From NCBI RefSeq assembly GCF_016808335.1, contig NC_053146.1, positions 24,546,637 through 24,610,636 of the forward strand: DNA of 64,000 bases, written 5' to 3'. Shown piece by piece: positions 42,949-56,600 of the stretch. Every line of letters starts with the position of its first letter. Position 1 is the stretch's first letter. The notes beneath the pieces are model-generated. The model was not told the origin of the DNA. It made no database searches and saw nothing but the letters and a program-made list of their open reading frames with translations. This stretch comes from Panicum virgatum. Taxonomy: Eukaryota > Streptophyta > Magnoliopsida > Poales > Poaceae. The position numbers and the translations under genes are program-made.

Positions 42949-45900
42949 CATTGTTTTAAACATACAATTAACTTCAAATGACACCGTTAACCCTAGTTTG
43001 GTGTTTAATTAAAGGTCCACATTCCGTTTAAATACACCAAAAAGTCAACTCTCGCACCTTTGCTCAAATGAACTTTTGCCCAACACGAAAGTTGTAGAGT
43101 TTGACAAGATAAACGACTTTCGTGTTCAAAGTTTTTCAAGTTACAACATGAAATTTTGAGTTAGCCCCGAGAAACAGTGGTTTTCATTTAAACTTGAATT
43201 CAAATTTTAAACTTCCACATCGTTGCTCAAACAAAGTTTTGCCTGAAAGGAAAGTTGTAGGAAATTGAATTTTGAACAACTTTTATGTTCAAAATTTTTC
43301 GAGTTCCCATGGAAAATTTTGAATTTGGATCAAGTCAACACTTGGACTCACTCTTTCTCTCTCTACTCTCTTTCTCTCTCCCCCTTTCCTCTCTCTGCGT
43401 TGACGCCGCGCACGCTGGGTGCTCGAGAGCACTCGCTCGTGCTGCTGCACCGCTGTGGCGCGCTCGCTGCGCCTGCTGCTGCGCGCTGCCGCCAGGCCTC
43501 GCCGCTGACCCCTGCCCCACTCGAGTGCGCACGCTCCCGGATGCCGCTTGCTGCCGTGCCCTGCCCGTTGACGCGCGCGCCGCGCCAAGCGCTCGGCAAC
43601 GCGTCGCCATCGTCGCCGTGGCGCCCAAACCGGCCTCGCCGCTGCCTGCCCCGCCCGCTGCCCCGCACTGCCGCTGCCGAGCCGCTGACCGCGGCCGGCC
43701 ATCAATGCCGCGCGCCGTTGGCCCCCAAACCTCCTCCCTCTCATCCCTTGGTCGCTTTAAACGGCCAGAACACCCCCCCGTGCGCACCGAGCTCAAGCTC
43801 GCCCCTTCGCCCCTCCGCCCCATTCCCGCCTCCACCGAGCTCCAAACCACCACCACACCGCCCTACTGGAGCCGCGCGGCCTGGCCTCGTCCCTCCTCCA
43901 TCGCCGTGGAGCCGCCGCCGCGGCACCGAGCTGCCACCGGCCGCCTGCTCCCGTGGAGCTCCGCCTCCGCCCCTCCTCAACCCAATTCGAGCCCACAGCC
44001 CCCTTCCTCACCTCCCACCGAAGCCCCCAAGCCCGGACACCCCATCCCTGCGCCGCCGGCGAGCCGCCGCCGCGGCACAGACCCACCGCCGCCGCCCCCT
44101 TTCGCGGCGCCGCCGCTACAGGCCATCCCGGCCCAACCCGAGACCGCCATTAGGTTCGCGCCGACGTCCTCTTGCTCTCCCCGTACGGGCCCCCACCCCC
44201 GGTGACCCTCCTCGCCGGGAAAAGCGCCGCCGTGCCCTCCTCTGTTCCAAGGCCGCCCAGGGACCACGGGTTAGAAGGAAACAAAGTTCCAGGGGCCTAA
44301 ATGCAAGATTACATTTCCTTTTTCTTTTTGTTTTGAAAAACAGCAAACTAGTAAATTCGTTTAAAAATCGTAGAAAAATCAGAAAAATGCAAACTCAATT
44401 GTTCTGGAATCGGTGCAAAGAGATCTACAACTTTTTCTACATGCACTTTTTCATTTGCTCAATAGTTTCTATTTCATTTAAAATACAAAGAAAATGTACT
44501 TTATATTAGATCTCAATTTACAAGCATGAGATATTAGCCATTTTTGGTCAGTAGGTTACATGTTAGATGTATAAGCTTGTGTAAAAATTTCGTGGACAGT
44601 TTACATTCCTAGCTATCATTTTATTTAACTCTTGTTGTATGCCTAGGAAGGATAGTTTTATTTAACCAGGGTGTTATGATATGTGTCATGGGTTCAAACT
44701 TTTACAGTACTTGTATTTTAGTTCCAAGAGCATACAGAAAAAGTTTGAGAATTTTTAGTTAAGTCAATCTGGACCAAATGATTTTTGGTGAGGATAGCTA
44801 CACTAAATCATTAAAAATAGTTTCTATGCATGAAAAATTCTAATAATTTTTCTAGGGGTTAACCTTGAGTAAGTAACCGTTCTAGTAAAATATGAGGCTC
44901 TGTAACTTAATAGAACAGTCTGTAGAAATTAGTTTTGATCCATGCTGCAATACATTGTACTATTTTTCATGCCCTGTACAATGCTTGTTTGAATGTGAAA
45001 AATTTATGGTAGGCTTATCTTTAGGTATACAACCCTCAATTAAAATTTCAGTACCAGTACTTGCAGATTTTGGCCTGTAAAATTCATTTTTTTCCAGCAG
45101 TAGCTGTTTGTTTTATTTTTCGTGGTTAATAGGCTGCATGAAATGGGCTGAAAATTTCACAGTAGGCAAGTTATTTAGATATGTATCTTACATAAAAATT
45201 TCAAACCCAGAATCTCTGTGTAACTTTATTTATAATAAGGACATGCTTAACCTAGTAATAAATAAGAAAAATCTTTCTTTTGCTGCATAAGGATAAAAGA
45301 GAAAACCCATCCGAGTTACCTTGTGAAGTCAGTATAATGATTATTACTCTATAAACGGTTGCCCAAATAATGTAACAGAATATTTTATAAATCATCTTGA
45401 GTTGCGTTGGATTACAACTCAAAAATGAAGAATGGAATACATCGTTATCACTAAAGTAACTCACGCGTATGCATTTCATATAGATTCGACTACTCTCCCT
45501 GACGGTACGTACGAGTTGGTGCCGGAGTCTGAGAGTGAGCAGCGTGAAGCTCAAGTGAGTCTAACTGAAGCTACTGAAGACCTGAACCCGAGTTCAGAAG
45601 AGCCCAAGGCTAGCTCCGCTCAGGAAGGCAAGCCCCGGAGCATGTCCTACCTATTCTAAATTTATGCAACTATTTATATGCCTATTTATTTGTGCATTTA
45701 AGTTGCAGGAATTGTTTTGGAACCTTAGTTGCATGAACCTAGGTACCTATGCTTGAACACTAGTATGTGTAGGTCGCTAGTTGGCTATGCTAATGGTTCG
45801 GTAGAAGTCGAGTGATTTCCTGTCACTCGCGAGCTTATAGGAGTTGAATGACTACTGCACACTGCAATATAAGGTTTACGGGCGGGGTTGTTGTACTTGT

Positions 45901-47012
45901 GATACCCCGTCTGTTTAGTCAAAATGAATAAGGCCGCGGTGTGTGGTAGCGGTGGTTAAGCGTTTGAACGTACTAACCACATGCCGAGAATATGGTAATC
46001 GGTAAGCTTAAGTACCTGATGGAACCGGCCGTGGAACATACTCCCCACTGTCTGGTCTATGGTCACGCACGGGTGCAGGGCACCCTAGGACGGTGGGCCT
46101 GTTTCATGCCCGGGGAAAAAGGGGAAAAGTCGCGTGGGTGATTGCATTCCCCATGCGTGTGTTTGGGTCTGCCTGGCCAGGTTAACAAATTCGATTCGAA
46201 TCGTCCGTCTCTCACGGATATTGAGACTGTTTAACCCTTTTGCCACATAGAGTAAGAAGTGGAACAATGATGATGAGAAATTTGGTTGATTGATGAAAAA
46301 TAATTGCTTTCCACCAAGTATGCCTTAGGATAGATGCTAATGTAGAATGGTTAATCATAATAGAACTTGAAAGCTAAAATCGGAAAATAAGGACTCACTG
46401 CTTTTCGGCAAAGACAAACCCCTCATGCCAAAAGCCTTGCATGTCTAGTTAGAGGGTTAGTTGTATCCTAGTCGGGTAAGCCTTGCGGAGTATTATTATA
46501 CTCAGCATTGCTTGTGGCTAAATTTTTATTTCAGGTAATACTTTTGAGGACATGATTGCTAGCTTGACTTGGCCGTGTACCTTACCCCCTGGTTGGTCGG
46601 TGGAGTGGGATACGACTCCGGCCAACGATGGCAATGCCGAGTGATGTCATGTACGGGCTTCATCATGACATCATGTATCATCGTTTAGAACTCGTTTTAT
46701 TTCCGCTGCAGTGAACTCTGAACTACTTTCATTTCGAATTTCAAGTACCTTTCAAAGATTTCGAACTTGGTTTGTAATAATTAAGTTAAGACTCTGTAAT
46801 GTAATATATTTGTGAAATGTTGTACTCTCTGGACTCACCTTCGTGTGGGTTACATGTAAGCTTTGGGTTCGATCGACACTTAGGTGGATTCTTCGGGACT
46901 TTACCCGACAGCACTGCCGAATTACTCCGTTTGAAGTGCGTGTTAGCCGGGATTGTCTTTAAGATGATGGTTAGCGCACTTGAGCCGGATTAATTAGGGC
47001 GGTACTGCCATA
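42928..47012 (+). repeat. Element D 3' LTR (4085 bp)
   Basis: It matches the 5' LTR throughout. The C run is 7 instead of 15, which shifts the frames of the proline-rich ORFs in this part. The terminal dinucleotide is TA here instead of CA in the 5' LTR, probably a later C to T change. Confidence 0.92.
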
Positions 47013-47017
47013 GTATG

Positions 47018-47364
47018 TGGGGCCATTCAAGGTGCTAGAGCGGAAAGGCGAAGTTGCTTATCGCCTGGAGTTACCTCTCAGCCTCTCAGGAGTTCATGAT
47101 GTCTTCCATATATCTCAGCTGAAGAGGTGTTTGCGAGTACCCGAGGAGCAGGCACCCCTAGATGGAGTGGATGTCCAGGAGGATCTGACTTATACTGAGC
47201 ATCCGGTGAAGATTTTGGAGACATCGGAGAGGGTTACTCGGAACAAGCGCATCAGGATGTGCAGAGTTCAGTGGAGTCATCACAGTGAAGCTGAGGCTAC
47301 TTGGGAGCGAGAAGATGAGTTGAAGAAGACCTATCCAGATCTCTTTGCTAGCCAGCCCAGCTAA
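47018..47364 (+). pseudogene. Element C Pol C-terminus after element D
   Basis: It continues LAPRYV with [18 protein letters not shown] and the chromodomain ([19 protein letters not shown]...[15 protein letters not shown]), ending DLFASQPS and a stop at 47362-47364. The GTATG duplication of D at 47013-47017 precedes it. Confidence 0.93.
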
Positions 47365-47400
47365 ATCTCGGGGACGAGATTTCTTTAAGGGAGTAGGGTC
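47363..47400 (+). other. Element C polypurine tract with adjacent hairpin
   Basis: AAATCTCG, loop GGGA and CGAGATTT (47363-47382), then CTTTAAGGGAGTAGGGTC abutting the 3' LTR. Confidence 0.8.
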
Positions 47401-49810
47401 TGTAACACCCTAATTTAAATTTCAGCATTTTTTAATAAATTTATTTGGCTTTATTTAAATTTCTAAGGTTTATTGTGTTTAGTATGGCATTTAATTCAAT
47501 TTTGTTCCTTAAGTAATTAAAATTTTGTCTAAGGTTAAAACTTTGGTGTTGCATTCATCCTGGTGCATAATTTTAATTATTTGAGTGTGGTTTGATTTCA
47601 AACTTTGATTTGAATTCAAATTTGTTTGAGTTAGAAATAGGAAAAGAAATAGAAGAAGTAATAGAAAAGAAACCCAGCCCAAACCCAAAACAAGAAACCC
47701 AAAACCCATTCCCGGCCCGACCTCAGGCAGCCCAGCCCGCACCCACCTTTCCAGCGGACCCATTTTCCTCCTTTTCCCCGGCCGGCCCATCCTCCTCTTT
47801 TCCTTTTCCCTGTGCCGGCCCAGCGCCCCTTCTCGGCCCAGTCCCGCGTCGCGCACGGCCTGCTCACCCCGCACTCGCTCGGGTCCGCCTGCCAGCGCCC
47901 GCGGCCTACACAGCTCGCCCCAGCGCGTCGCCCGCTCACGCGCCCCCTCTCCCACCGACGGCCCGGGCCCGCGCGTCAGTCCTTTCTCCCCCACGCAACC
48001 GCCCGCCCGTGATCTCCGGCGAAGACCCCGCGCGCTCAACGGAAACCACCGCGATCTCTGTCGTGGCTCCGCCAAGCACGCACCCCCAGGATCCCCGCCG
48101 GCCCTTATTTAGCACCCCACGACCCCCCTGCGCCTCTCCCAATCCAACAGAGCGCCGCCCCACGAACCCTAGCGCCGCCTCCATCCCGCTCTACTCGCTC
48201 CGCCGCGCAGAGCCCTCAGCGCCGCCGCGGCCACGCCACACCGCTGCGCCACCAACTCCGCAAGACCCCGCAACAACTCCGCCTTCCACCAGGAGCTTTC
48301 CCCAAGCCCGCTTGCCCCGAATCCGCCCCTGCCACGGCCGGAATTTCGACCCGCATCGTCGCCGGTGAGTTGCGCCGCCGCTGGTTTCCTCGCCGCCGTT
48401 GACGTTCATGCCCTCCCTGAATCCGTTCCACTTCTGCAGCATCTAGGCACTTTGATTCGAGGGGATCCAAGCCCGGAGGAGCCCAGCGCCGCTCGGACCG
48501 CGAAGCTCCACCCGCGTCCGCTGCCGGACCTCGCCGCCGGCGCCACCTGCGTCACGCCCCACCCGGACCAACCCTTGGTAAGCAACCCAAGCCCCGCCAT
48601 CCCTTTTGCGCTAGATGGGTTCGCCCTTGGCGCACCGTAGGGGCCAGACCACGTTAACCCCGGCGAACTCCATGGCCGTCGAGCCGGCCTCGCCGTCGAG
48701 GAACCCCAGCCGAGCCTCCCCGAGCTCCGTTTAGAGCCCAGGTGGACTACACGTGCCCTGTAGGTCACCCCAGACCCAAGAACGGGTCGATTTGACCCCC
48801 GGATGGCCATGTTTGGCCAGGTCCGGCGAGCTCTCGCGCATCGCCGCCGCGGAGCTTGGTCTCCGGTGGTTTGCGCCGCCGCCCCGTGCGCCCAAAACCC
48901 CCAGCCGCCCGATCTCGGATGAATGGCCACGATTAGATCCCGAGGACCTTAGACCTAAACCGTTAGATCCAGATCCAACGGCCTGGAATCAAAGATACCG
49001 GTTTGGGCTGGCGTTTTTGTTAAAGAGTCCCTGATCTCTTTGCTAATCAACCCGCGGCCCAGCCTTAGTCAAATGTATTTACATTAAGGTCCGCTTTTTA
49101 GCACTTAACACCCTGAGCTTTTTAATAATCTAACCCGCAGTCCAGAGCTGTAGTTTTTGCACATTAGACCCTGGATCTATAGTTTAATTACATTTAGACC
49201 CTCGGTTTTTGCAGGAAACCCCCTGAAACTTAGTTTTTATCGCAGATAAGCCCCTGAACCTTGTTTTTGGCCTAGAATACGCGTTTTAGCTCCGTTTTTA
49301 GCGTTCTTTATGTCCACGCGATCGTTGTAACGTGTAGAATAGTTTTAGACTAGTTTAAGGTGTTATTTTTATGTATTGATGTACTGTTTCTTAGTTTTTG
49401 TGAGTATTTGCTTGTATGCTTATTATTGTGCATTGTTTTGGCCATGTGTTCGTGAGTAGACGTTGATCCATCTGAGGAGCCCCAGTACCAGTACCAGGAG
49501 CAACTGTCTTCGGAGCAGTTTGAGCAGCAGCCAGAGCAGTACGAGGACTTCTAGGTGTTTGTCTCCCAGTCGACGTCCCTGTGGCGCCCTGCTCAGCTTC
49601 AGAGAGCTTTATTCGTATTTTGTACTTCGTTTCCGCTGTATCAGACATTTTGTCATTATTGTAATAAATAACATTCGTATTTCGATTTATTATGTCTTAT
49701 TCGTGATATGTGCTGTGATATACTATTCATTCTGTTGTATATACGTGTGACTTGATCCTGGCACGTATATGATTGCTCGGTTTATGTTCTTTTATAAACC
49801 GGGTGTTACA
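47401..49810 (+). repeat. Element C 3' LTR (2410 bp)
   Basis: Full-length copy of 24030-26441 with about 41 substitutions. It ends GGGTGTTACA and is followed by the ACAAG duplication at 49811-49815. Confidence 0.95.
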
Positions 49811-49815
49811 ACAAG

Positions 49816-52400
49816 GTACCCTAATCATCCTCTCTGAAATGAGGAGCTTTGCCTTTCTTGAGCAACTCACGAATCTCTTGCAGCTTCTCATCTTCCTCCT
49901 GATGCTGCCGGATCTCTGCCTCTAGAGTGGGCTCTGCCTCGAATGCTGTACTCGAAGTATGATGCAAGAACTCTGGAGGCATCTGGAAAGCCATGGCCAT
50001 GTTGACATAGATTCTTCTGCTCAGAGTGTCTGCCACAACATTGGCCTTACCTGGATGATAGTGAATCTCCAGGTCATAATCCTTGACCAGCTCTAACCAT
50101 CTCCTCTGCCGCATGTTCAGCTCATTCTGCGTGAAAATATACTTGAGGCTCTTGTGATCAGTGTAGATATCACACTGCTGCCCGAACAAGTAATGCCTCC
50201 AAATCTTCAGAGCATGCACAACTGCGGCTAACTCAAGATCATGAGTGGGATAGTTCAGCTCATGCCGATGTAATTGCCATGAAGCATAAGCATTCACTCT
50301 GCCCTCCTGCATCAGAACACAACCAAGACCATCCTTCGAAGCATCACAATACACCGTGAACCTCTTGCTCTGGTCTGGTAGAGTAAGGACTGGTGCCGTA
50401 GTCAACCTCTTCTTCAGCTCATCAAATGCCATCTGATGCTCATCAGTCCATATGAAATCCACATTCTTCTCTAGCAAAGAAGTCAAGGGCTTCACGATTT
50501 TGGAGAAATTCTCAATGAACCTCCGATAATATCCTGCTAAGCCCAAGAATGACCGGACTTCCTTCACCGTCTGCGGTGTCTCCCACTCGAGCACATCCTT
50601 CACCTTGCTCGGATCAACTGCAATGCCTCCCTTGGAGATGATATGACCGAGGAATGGAACCTCGTCAATTCAGAACTCGCACTTGCTGAACTTAGCATAC
50701 AGCTGATGCTCCCTCAATCTCTGCAACATGAGCTTCAGATGAACTTCATGCTCTGCCTCTGACTTGGAAAAGATCAGGATATCATCAATAAGGATCACCA
50801 CGAAGACATCCAGATAATCCATGAAAACCTTGTTCATCAGGTGCATGAAGAAAGACGGGGCATTAGTCAAGCCGAAAGACATGACTGTGTACTCATACAG
50901 CCTGTACTTGTAGGTGAATGCCGTCTTTGGAATATCCTCAGGATGGATCCTCAGCTGAAAATAACCCGAACGCAGATCAATTTTCGAGAATACACAAGCA
51001 CCTCGAAGCAGATCAAAAAGATCCTCAATACGGGACAGTGGATGCTTGTTCTTGATGGTAACTGCGTTCAGATCCCGATAATCGATGCACATTCTCTTCG
51101 AACCATCCTTCTTATCTACTAACAGCAACGGAAAAGCCCAAGGAGAAAAGCTGCGATGGATATAGCCCTTGGCTAGCAACTCATCAATGGTCTTCTTGAC
51201 TTCCTCATGCTCTATAGGTGCCATGCGGTAGGGCCGCTTTGCAATAGGAGCTGTGCCAGGCAAGAGATCAATATAAAACTCAATGTCACGTTCGGGCGGC
51301 ATACCTGACAAATCATCCGGAAAGACATCCGGGAATTCAGACACCACGCGGATACCATCCGTGGGTCTTGCTTCCATCTGATGAAGAAATCCAGAAGGTT
51401 CCACTGCACTAATAGTAACCTCTTGACCCCTGGAAGCCGATAACAAGACTGTCCTCTGAGCACAATCTATCCAGACTACCCACCTAGCAAGAGTCTCCAT
51501 CCCCAGAATGACATCGATGCCCTTAGTGTCTAGCACCATCAGATCTGTGCTGAATCCTACCCCCCTTATGGATACACTGTCTCTGGGGAAGAAAGTATGA
51601 GACCTCAATTGTCCTCCCGGTGAAGATACTAACAGACACCTCTTTAATGTGCTAGTACGAATACCATGATGCTTGACAAAAGACTGTGTAATGAAGGAAT
51701 GCGTAGCACCAATATCGAAAAGCACCGTAGCTGGATATGAATTGACCATGAACGTACCAATAACCACATTGGGAGCCTCGGCCGCTGACTCGGCCGTAAC
51801 GTGGTTCACCCTCCCCTGAAGTGGCGCCCTGGGCTGAGCTGGGCACCCCTGCTGTCCCGCTTGCGCACTCTGAGGGCAAGAGTTGGCGTAGTGCCCCGGC
51901 TGGCCGCAGTGATAGCACGTGCGAGGGAGTGCTGGAGCCTGCTGTCCGGCAGGAGGAGCTGCCTGCCGTGGAGCCTAAGGTGCTGGCGGAGCTGGTGGAG
52001 CGACATGAGCCGGAGGTGCTGGAAACCTCTGGCCCTCGCCCGCCTGCTACTGCTGTTGAGGCGGGTACAGCTGCGGCCGCTACTGGTACTGCAGGGGCGG
52101 CCGGTACTGCTGCTGCTGCTGTGGCGGCTGGAAGCGGGGACGGATGTTGCTGCCGGAAGCAACTGGAGTGATCTTCCTCTTCTTATCCTCCATCTCCAGG
52201 TGCTTGCGCTCCGTGTTGAGCGCGCTGTCAACCAGATGGTTGAAGTCGTCGAAGCGGAGGTTGAGCAGCGCGTACTGGATGTAGTCCTCAAGACCCTCCA
52301 TGAAGTGCTCCTGTTAGTCATGGTCATCCGCGACCTAGGCAGGGGCGTAGCGAGCGAGCTGAAGGAAATGGTCATGGTACTCCATCACCGTCATAGTCCC
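49816..52400 (-). pseudogene. Element B Gag-Pol exon 2 remnant (Gag C-terminus to RNase H)
   Basis: Minus-strand frames 50670-51809 (protease [11 protein letters not shown] with LIDDILIF) and 49821-50603 (RNase H YCDASKDG, connection to integrase) are separated by a TGA at 50670-50672 replacing a conserved Trp. The protease active-site DTGA has become DIGA, which would abolish catalysis. The Gag C-terminal region has further stops near 51976 and 52315. The zinc knuckle [14 protein letters not shown] is still readable. Confidence 0.88.
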
Positions 52401-52519
52401 CTGAAGTGAAAAAGAAGGATGTATGACGAAGGATTAGCTTAGCTTTTCCTATTTCAAAAGATAGAACAAGGGAGGTCTTAGCTCAAAAGGTAATGCTGAA
52501 GGATTATATCTGGATTTAC
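52401..52519 (-). other. Spliceosomal-type intron within gag of element B (119 bp)
   Basis: GTAAATCC at the donor and CACTTCAG at the acceptor, at the same position as in A and C. The interior is strongly diverged and 9 bp longer, yet both splice sites are kept. Like 110, 119 leaves remainder 2 on division by 3. Confidence 0.75.
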
Positions 52520-53032
52520 CTGCTTAAGTGCAAGGAACTCCTTCTTCTTCGTCTTCATCAGGCCCGCTGGGACGTGGTGGCTGCGGAACCGCTCCTGGAA
52601 CTGGATCCAGGTGAAAGCCTCGCGGTCCTGAATCCAATGGGACACTCACCAGTCAAGAGCTGCCCCTCGCAGCAGCCCTGCTGCGTACAGGACACGCTCC
52701 CGCTCATCGCACTGTGCGATGTCCAACTGGCGCTCCATTGCACGGAGCCAGTCGTCCGCCTGGAGTGGGTCAGAAGTGTGGGAGAACATCGGTGGGTGAC
52801 CCCTCAGAAACTCCGCGCGCCTGTCACAGGGCTGCTGTGGTGGAGGCGGAGGCGGCGGCTGAGCGTGGACCTGCTACAGTGCCTGAACAGTGTTCTTCAG
52901 GGTGGCCATCATCTGCATCTGGAGCTGGAAAAATTGCTCCGGAGTCAAGGGTGGAGGCATCGGCATTCCGGTACCCTGGTTGTTCTGCCCCTACTGGCCA
53001 GAACCGGAACCGGTGCTCCTAGTGTTCACCAT
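52520..53032 (-). pseudogene. Element B Gag exon 1 remnant
   Basis: Starts at ATG 53030-53032 with the MVNTRSTGSGSGQ-type N-terminus. In-frame TAG codons near 52875 and 52993 replace probable Gln codons. The capsid core is recognisable. The bases before the ATG are ATTAG, so the AG is kept. Confidence 0.8.
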
Positions 53033-53586
53033 CTAATTTGAACAAAAGATGTATGAGCAAGGATATTGTAGAAATAATTTCAGACGGATATGATATCTTT
53101 CTGCAAGGAAGACTTAGGCATGATAAAGTAGACAGGATAGAGTGCATGGTTTTAACTCTAATGGTCTAACTCATTTTATTAATTAATTAAACTTTAACTT
53201 AAGACTGATTTTCATTAAACAAATTTAACTACTAAACTATGCAATCAACCAAAATCCAAATCAAACATTAAGCATAAGCACAAGCATTCAAAATTTCACA
53301 CTTTAGCCGAGCTTAGCACACAACTCGACTAACACAACGTGTCGCAGAACGTTCTATCGTGCTATTATAAAGGGGTCATTCAGCTTACACCTATGATCGT
53401 CAGTCGACTTACTTCAGGCCAGAATCTACGGAAACTATTCTATAGAGAAAAATCAAGGTAAGATGAGTAAAAATCTTAGAATTCAAGGAATATAATAGCA
53501 GAATAGTTTCAGCAGACAAAGCTTAGAGAGAAGAAGACCTAAAACTCGACCAATTCTATCTAGGCTTTCGTTCTACAGTCGATATA
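53033..53586 (-). other. Element B untranslated leader
   Basis: Non-coding and homologous to the leaders of A and C but more diverged. No other feature is seen. Confidence 0.65.
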
Positions 53587-53599
53587 GATCTGATACCAC
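53587..53599 (-). other. Element B primer-binding site, mutated
   Basis: On the minus strand TGGTATCAGATC..., one or two mismatches from the initiator-Met site, two bases from the LTR. This fits the age of B. Confidence 0.8.
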
Positions 53600-53601
53600 T
53601 C

Positions 53602-56600
53602 TGTAACACCCGGTTTACAAAAGGACATAAACCGAGCAATCATATACGTGCCAGGATCAAGTCACACGTATATACAACAGAATGAACAGTATATCACAGC
53701 ACATATCACGTAAAAAGATATAATAAAGCAAGTACGAATGTTATTTATTACATAAATGACAAATGTCTGATACAGAGTATGCGGAAGCGTAAAACAAGTA
53801 CGAAACTGGGAAACTGGGCGCCACAGGGACGTCGACTGGGAGACGAACGCCTAGAAGTCCTCGTACTCCTGGTAGCTCCGGGTGAACTCCTCCGCGTCAC
53901 CGGGAACTGAGCAGCAGTATGGTGTCCCCAAAGAGAACAAGAGGAAAAGAGTAGAGTAGGCAAGAGTGAGTACACAACTTGTACTCAACAAGTATAACAC
54001 AAACTATGAGGCTCTAAGGTTGGCTGACTCAACTACATTAGCTTTTAGTCTTGGCAAAATTTTATTAAAGCTAATTACTATAGGTTGATGAAATTACTAT
54101 AAGTTGATTAAATTATGATACTATTGAGAACCAAACCAAACCAAACCACCCGGGGAACCCCCCTAATCAAAGGAAGATAACCACACTAATCAAAAGGAGG
54201 ATCTGGGCCGCTCATAACCATGAGCACGACTAGTATACCAGTTTTACACTCTGCAGAGGTTGCACTTCTTTACCCACAAGTCGTGAGCTATGCTAGTTGT
54301 TCATCACACTTCCTTAGGTGAGATGGCTAGCAAGCACACTACGAGGCCGTTACAAAGAATCTCGTTGGTAAGGCGTAACTGCGAAGAGTTGGATCAGTGA
54401 CGATGGGGCCCACCTCACGGGGGTACAAGACATATAGCACAAACCAAGCTGGAGGAGCAGGGACCATTTAAGCTTACCACCCTTGCCCCGCAGGTAAGTT
54501 ACTCCAAACCAAAAAGACCTAATTAGTAAGCCAAGACCGTCCCATTCCAGTCTTGTGGTAGCGCTGTTGTTCCAGGTTGTCGCTCTATGAACCGGTCCTT
54601 AGGGAGAGTGGCCAACCAAGCACTAAGCACCGTGCTGGCCCCCTAAACCATGTTTCTAGAAAAACCAATTTTTTAACGAGACGTGAGCCACTCAAGCGGG
54701 CCACTCCCAAATTAAGTTGCATATACCATTAATCAAATTAATTAAAAAGGACCAAGTGTGTTATAGCGCAACAACCTAGCACAACTAACCAAAATGCAAC
54801 CCAAGGGATATATATAAAGGATTTAAAGTGGCTAGGAAAGTCCTTATAGGCATACAATATTAAAATGCAGTATGAAATTGTATTTAAAAGTGATAGGTGG
54901 TGTTCATGTTATACTTGCCTTCCTCAAAGTGTTCCTGCTGCTCAAAGTGTCCTGCGGAAGCTGGCTCCTAGTACTCCTCCGACTGATCAATGTCTACTCA
55001 CGATCGCAACGCAAAAACAAGTCCAGCATATACACGTACATGCAAACAAAATCAAACTCTAAGAAACAGTACATCATTACATAAAAACAGCAAACAAAAC
55101 TAGGCTAGAACTATTCTACGCGTCACAACGATCACGTGGACATAAAGAACACCTAAAACGGAGCTAGAACGCGAAAACTAGAGCTAAAACAAGGTACAGG
55201 GTCTAAACTGTGAGAAAAACTGAACTTCCAGGGATCAGCGCATAAAACGCAGGGACCTAAATGTAATTAAAGGATAGACACAGGGTTTAGACTGCAAAAC
55301 CTCACATCCAGGGACAGCAGGCACGATTTTACGGAAGCTCAGGGTCTAAAACATAAAAAAGGGCAAAACTGTAAATACTTTTGAACTGGACGAACTAGGG
55401 GTTGATTACTAGAAACTGCAGGGGTTCTTTTGCAAAAGGGGCTGGCACTGACCGTTATCTGCCTGAGTTGACTTGAGCTGGATCTGTTTTGGGCCGTTCG
55501 ATCTAGATTGCGCGGCCAGGAAAGGTTGGGCGCGGAAGCGGCGGCGAAAGCGCTGGCGCGCGGTGGCGCACGACAACGGGTCACCGGAGTTTGCCAATCC
55601 GGCGCTCCAGGGCTTGGTTCGGCCTATGGTTTGGTCGTGGGTGGAGTACGCAACGTGCTTAATCCACCTTGGGGTTAGTGGGGTTCTACAGGGCTTGGAA
55701 CGGTGCACGCCATGGCGGTGGCGGGTCTGCGCGGTGGGACATCGCCGGCGAGCGGTGCCGGGGATCCTAGGGTGCGCCACAAGCGAAAACGTCTAGCGCA
55801 AAAGGACGGTGGGGGCTTGGGTGTGCTTACCGTGCACTGGGTTGATCGGAAGGTCATTGCAGGGAGGCCGGCGATAAGGTTGCGCGGCGGCGTGCAGGCG
55901 GAGCTCGGACGGAGCTCGAGGAGGAGGCGATGTGGTGGAGCTCCAAGCCTGCTGATCCGCCCAATCGATCCGTGCAGGTCCTGCGGAGGTATAGAGGGGG
56001 TGAGGAAGGTCCAGGGATCGCCGGCATCTAGGAATCGCACGACGAACATAGAGCTCACCAGAGTTGGTCCTGAGCGATTCTGGCAGCTGCAGGGGATGGG
56101 GATTGGAATTGCAGCTTCGGGAGGCTCCCTGGTGTCGAGTCGAACCGGACAGTGGCTAGTGGGGGCTGGAACGCAGCAGGGCACCGGGTCGGCGGCTACG
56201 TAAGGTCATGGTGTGGCAGGGATACGCAGAGGTGGTGGAATTAGGGCACAGGAGCGGCGGCGCAGCGAGGGTAGGGCACGGGGAGGCTGCGTGGACTAAA
56301 TAAAGGAAGACCCGGGCATCTTGGGAGTGCGTGCCCGATGAGAGCGCGGTGGCATTCGCGGCGAGCTCCGCGCGGGAGGATCGGATCACGCAACAGATCG
56401 GCGTGATCCCGGACTCAGGGGATGGTGCTTCCAGAAGGTCGGGTACGGTAGGAGTCTGGCGAGCGGGCCACGGGGTGGGGCGGTCCACATCGCAGAGACG
56501 GAGCGAGCGGTTTGCGGTCGCGTGAGGGCAGAGGAGTTCGGACGCAGGGAGGAAGAAAGGAAGGGAAGGAGAAAGCGCCAACAACTGGGCCCGGGACGTC

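Larger units (their letters stand above)
31239..47012 (+). mobile_element. Element D: 15.8-kb chromovirus with an upstream ORF
   Basis: LTRs of 4101 and 4085 bp, with target duplication GTATG at 31234-31238 and 47013-47017 inside element C pol. It has an initiator-Met primer site, a long structured leader, an extra 291-codon ORF, gag-pol with two nonsense codons, and a polypurine tract. The LTRs differ at roughly 49 positions by eye (1.2%), younger than C as the nesting requires. Large LTRs plus an ORF before gag recall rice RIRE3/RIRE8-type elements, from memory. Confidence 0.93.
24030..49810 (+). mobile_element. Element C: chromovirus inserted in B and itself split by D
   Basis: LTRs are at 24030-26441 and 47401-49810, with target duplication ACAAG at 24025-24029 and 49811-49815. 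It has an initiator-Met primer site, gag with a 110-bp intron, and pol interrupted at 31238 by element D. About 41 substitutions between the roughly 2411-bp LTRs (by eye, 1.7%) suggest about 0.6-0.7 million years at 1.3e-8 per site per year. Without D, gag-pol would have no visible lesion. Confidence 0.93.
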
